A stretch of 6,770 bases of DNA from Nitriliruptoraceae bacterium (GTDB taxonomy: Bacteria; Actinomycetota; Nitriliruptoria; Nitriliruptorales; Nitriliruptoraceae). How positions within the stretch are numbered: position 1 is the stretch's first letter; each line of letters opens with the position of its first letter. The DNA lies in the NCBI GenBank assembly GCA_007117945.1, contig SKTN01000427.1:1-6770 (forward strand), read 5' to 3'. Below are positions 5,402 to 6,770 of the stretch, one piece after another. The notes under the pieces are model-generated. The model did not search any database, had not been told where the DNA came from, and was given only the letters and a program-made list of their open reading frames with translations. The translations under genes were made by a program, and so were the position numbers.

Positions 5402-6523
5402 GTGAGCGGGGCCCGACCGAACCCCACCGAGCGCGCCGCCCTGGCACGCGCGGGCGCGATGGCCGCGCCCCACGGCCCCCTGGTCAGTCCCAACCCCGCC
5501 GTGGGCTGCGTGCTGCTCGCCGACGGGAACGTCGTCGGCGAGGGCGTGACGCAGCCGCCCCCCGGCCCCCACGCCGAGGTGGTGGCCCTGGCCGCCGCCG
5601 GGAGCGCCGCCCAGGGTGCCACCGCCGTGGTGACCCTGGAGCCCTGCGCCCACCACGGTCGCACCCCACCCTGCACCGACGCGCTCATCGCGGCAGGCGT
5701 GGCACGGGTGGTGATCGCCCACCCCGATCCGCACGCCATCGCCGCCGGGGGCGCCCGGCGCCTGGCCGACGCGGGCATCGAGGTGGTGGGCCCGCTGCCC
5801 GACGACGATCCCTTCCGCGGCGCCGTGGCCGGCGCCCTGGAGGGGTTCCTGTGCGCCGTGCGCCGGGCTCGCCCCCACGTCACGCTCAAACTCGCCCGCA
5901 CCGCGGACGGCCACGTCACCAACCCCACAGGGGCGCGCTGGGTCACGGGTGGGGCCGCACGCCGTGCGGTGCACCGCTGGCGCGCCGCCGTGGACGGGGT
6001 GCTGGTGGGCGTGGGCACGGTGCTGGCCGACGATCCCCGTCTCGATGTCCGCGACGTCGCGACGGACCACCAGCCCCGACCGGTGGTACTGGACGCGACC
6101 CTGCGCACGCCCCCCACGGCCCGGGTGGTGCGACCGGGAACCGTGCTCGTCGCCGCCCCGGCTGCGGGGGACCCGAGCAGGCAGCGGCACCGGGCCGAGC
6201 GTCTCGCCGAGCAGGGCGTGGAGGTGCGCCGGGTGGCTGCGGGGCCCACGGGTCGCGGGGTGGACCTGCCCGCGGCACTGGGCGCGCTGGCCGAGCTCGG
6301 GATGGTGTCCCTGCTGGCCGAGCCGGGCCCTACGCTGGCAGGCGCGCTGCTCGACGCGGAGCTCGTCGACCGGCTCGTGCTGCACGTCGCGGTCGGGCTC
6401 GGTGACGGCCCGCTGGACGGTGCCCTGGCCCCGCCACCCGGGGCACCCTGGCGCACCGAACGCAGCGGTGGCGCCGGTGCGGACGCGGTGGTGCACCTGC
6501 TGCCCCCCACCGGCGCCGCCTGA
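5402..6523 (+). CDS. ribD: Bifunctional riboflavin deaminase/reductase RibD
   Basis: It carries out two steps of riboflavin synthesis: deamination of the pyrimidine from the GTP cyclohydrolase II product, and NADPH-dependent reduction of the ribosyl side chain. The protein is 373 residues, a normal length. The N-terminal cytidine-deaminase-like domain (about 1-145) has SPNPAVGCVL, zinc motif PHAEV (ligand His57, catalytic Glu59) and LEPCAHHGRTPPC (ligands Cys82 and Cys91). The reductase domain (about 150-373) has VTLKLARTADGH (Lys163, Asp169), WVTGG (from Trp180) and VGVGTVLADDPRLDVR (202-217). Two reductase positions are unusual: EPGPTL (307-312) where EGGPTL is common, and a weak C-terminal IAP-like segment. 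The GTG start at 5402 has no Shine-Dalgarno sequence. ATG 5459 would cut the first helix (ERAALARAGAMAAPHG), so 5402 is kept with moderate certainty. No FMN riboswitch precedes it. Confidence 0.93.
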   Translation: MSGARPNPTERAALARAGAMAAPHGPLVSPNPAVGCVLLADGNVVGEGVTQPPPGPHAEVVALAAAGSAAQGATAVVTLEPCAHHGRTPPCTDALIAAGVARVVIAHPDPHAIAAGGARRLADAGIEVVGPLPDDDPFRGAVAGALEGFLCAVRRARPHVTLKLARTADGHVTNPTGARWVTGGAARRAVHRWRAAVDGVLVGVGTVLADDPRLDVRDVATDHQPRPVVLDATLRTPPTARVVRPGTVLVAAPAAGDPSRQRHRAERLAEQGVEVRRVAAGPTGRGVDLPAALGALAELGMVSLLAEPGPTLAGALLDAELVDRLVLHVAVGLGDGPLDGALAPPPGAPWRTERSGGAGADAVVHLLPPTGAA

Positions 6524-6550
6524 CCCCCGAACCCGTCCCGCACCACAGCC

Positions 6551-6556
6551 AAGGAG
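6551..6556 (+). promoter_or_regulatory. Ribosome binding site of riboflavin synthase
   Basis: AAGGAG lies five bases before ATG 6562. The 38-bp gap after ribD holds nothing else that I can recognise, so the two genes are probably on one transcript. Confidence 0.7.
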
Positions 6557-6561
6557 CCAGG

Positions 6562-6770
6562 ATGTTCACCGGCATCGTCGAGGAGCTCGGCCAGGTGGCC
6601 GCCATCGACGTCCACGACGGCCACGCGCGCCTCCACATCCGCTGCGACCAGGTGGTCGAGGGTGCGGTGGTGGGCGACTCCATCGCCGTGGACGGCACCT
6701 GCCTGACGGTCACGACCCTGCCCGGGGACGGCTTCACCGCGGACCTGATGGCCGAGACCCTGCGGGCCAC
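6562..6770 (+). CDS. ribE: Riboflavin synthase alpha chain, N-terminal fragment
   Basis: This enzyme makes riboflavin by dismutation of two molecules of 6,7-dimethyl-8-ribityllumazine, the last step of the pathway. Sixty-nine codons are visible before the window ends. They start MFTGIVEELG, the hallmark N-terminus of the family, followed by GDSIAVDGTCLTVT and ADLMAETLRAT, which are the lumazine-binding signatures of the first of two similar barrels. The family more often has Asn where this protein has Asp in AVDG. The start is secure, with ATG and AAGGAG well spaced. The gene is also called ribC in Bacillus-style and mycobacterial naming; ribE is used here as in E. coli-style annotation. It follows ribD closely, and further rib genes would be expected downstream, outside the window. 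Confidence 0.93.
   Translation, partial: MFTGIVEELGQVAAIDVHDGHARLHIRCDQVVEGAVVGDSIAVDGTCLTVTTLPGDGFTADLMAETLRA

Noticed and set aside
3955..6636. 893-codon open frame on the - strand
   Set aside because: It is antisense to rpe, the REC-GGDEF gene and ribD, all of which have intact motifs. Its product is low-complexity Ala/Gly/Arg/Ser/Thr with no recognisable family. In very GC-rich genes the complementary frames lack stop codons by composition alone.
1..6770. Mobile element, CRISPR array, tRNA or rRNA, toxin-antitoxin or defence system
   Set aside because: The window is filled by recognisable core genes. No transposase or integrase motif, no regularly spaced long repeat and no tRNA-like cloverleaf with a TTC loop was seen. 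The 13-bp array has no spacers and is far too short for CRISPR.

Overview
The window is a stretch of housekeeping genes, all on the + strand, from a very GC-rich bacterium (roughly three quarters G+C by eye, with third codon positions almost all G or C). The organism is most likely an actinomycete (Actinomycetota). The PriA tail has the actinobacterial look (a WDPGG segment, then a RFPPAAH segment). The order fmt-rsmB-rpe-ribD, followed by riboflavin synthase, matches the fmt-fmu-rpe-ribG-ribC neighbourhood I recall from Mycobacterium tuberculosis. The priA-def-fmt-rsmB-rpe series is also an old arrangement shared with Bacillus. A deep-branching actinobacterial class is possible but cannot be fixed from this sequence.

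Layout: (1) positions 1-378 hold the C-terminal end of PriA (replication restart). (2) A 246-bp spacer carries a G-rich 13-bp tandem repeat, a hairpin and a possible promoter. (3) Next come def (peptide deformylase), fmt (Met-tRNA formyltransferase) and rsmB (16S rRNA m5C967 methyltransferase). fmt and rsmB overlap by GTGA. (4) A 163-bp spacer holds a hairpin directly after the rsmB stop, a TAGGCT -10 candidate and a strongly self-complementary leader in front of rpe. (5) rpe (ribulose-phosphate 3-epimerase) overlaps by GTGA with a gene for a response-regulator receiver fused to a GGDEF-type domain. (6) ribD follows after 28 bp, and then the first 69 codons of the riboflavin synthase alpha chain, cut by the window end.

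Functionally, fmt and def form the start and end of the N-formylmethionine cycle, and rsmB modifies the ribosome that uses it. rpe supplies or drains ribulose 5-phosphate, one of the two precursors of riboflavin. ribD and riboflavin synthase are middle and final steps of that pathway, so rpe-ribD-ribE make metabolic sense together. The REC-GGDEF gene is the odd member. It sits between rpe and ribD, where I recall no gene in M. tuberculosis, and its signature is GGDDF with no RxxD inhibitory site.

I see no mobile element, CRISPR array, tRNA, rRNA, toxin-antitoxin or defence gene, and I do not claim a new biological system. The best leads are the REC-GGDDF gene embedded in the rpe-rib block, the 13-bp G-run repeat upstream of def, and the folded leader of rpe. 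Six of the seven start codons called here are GTG.
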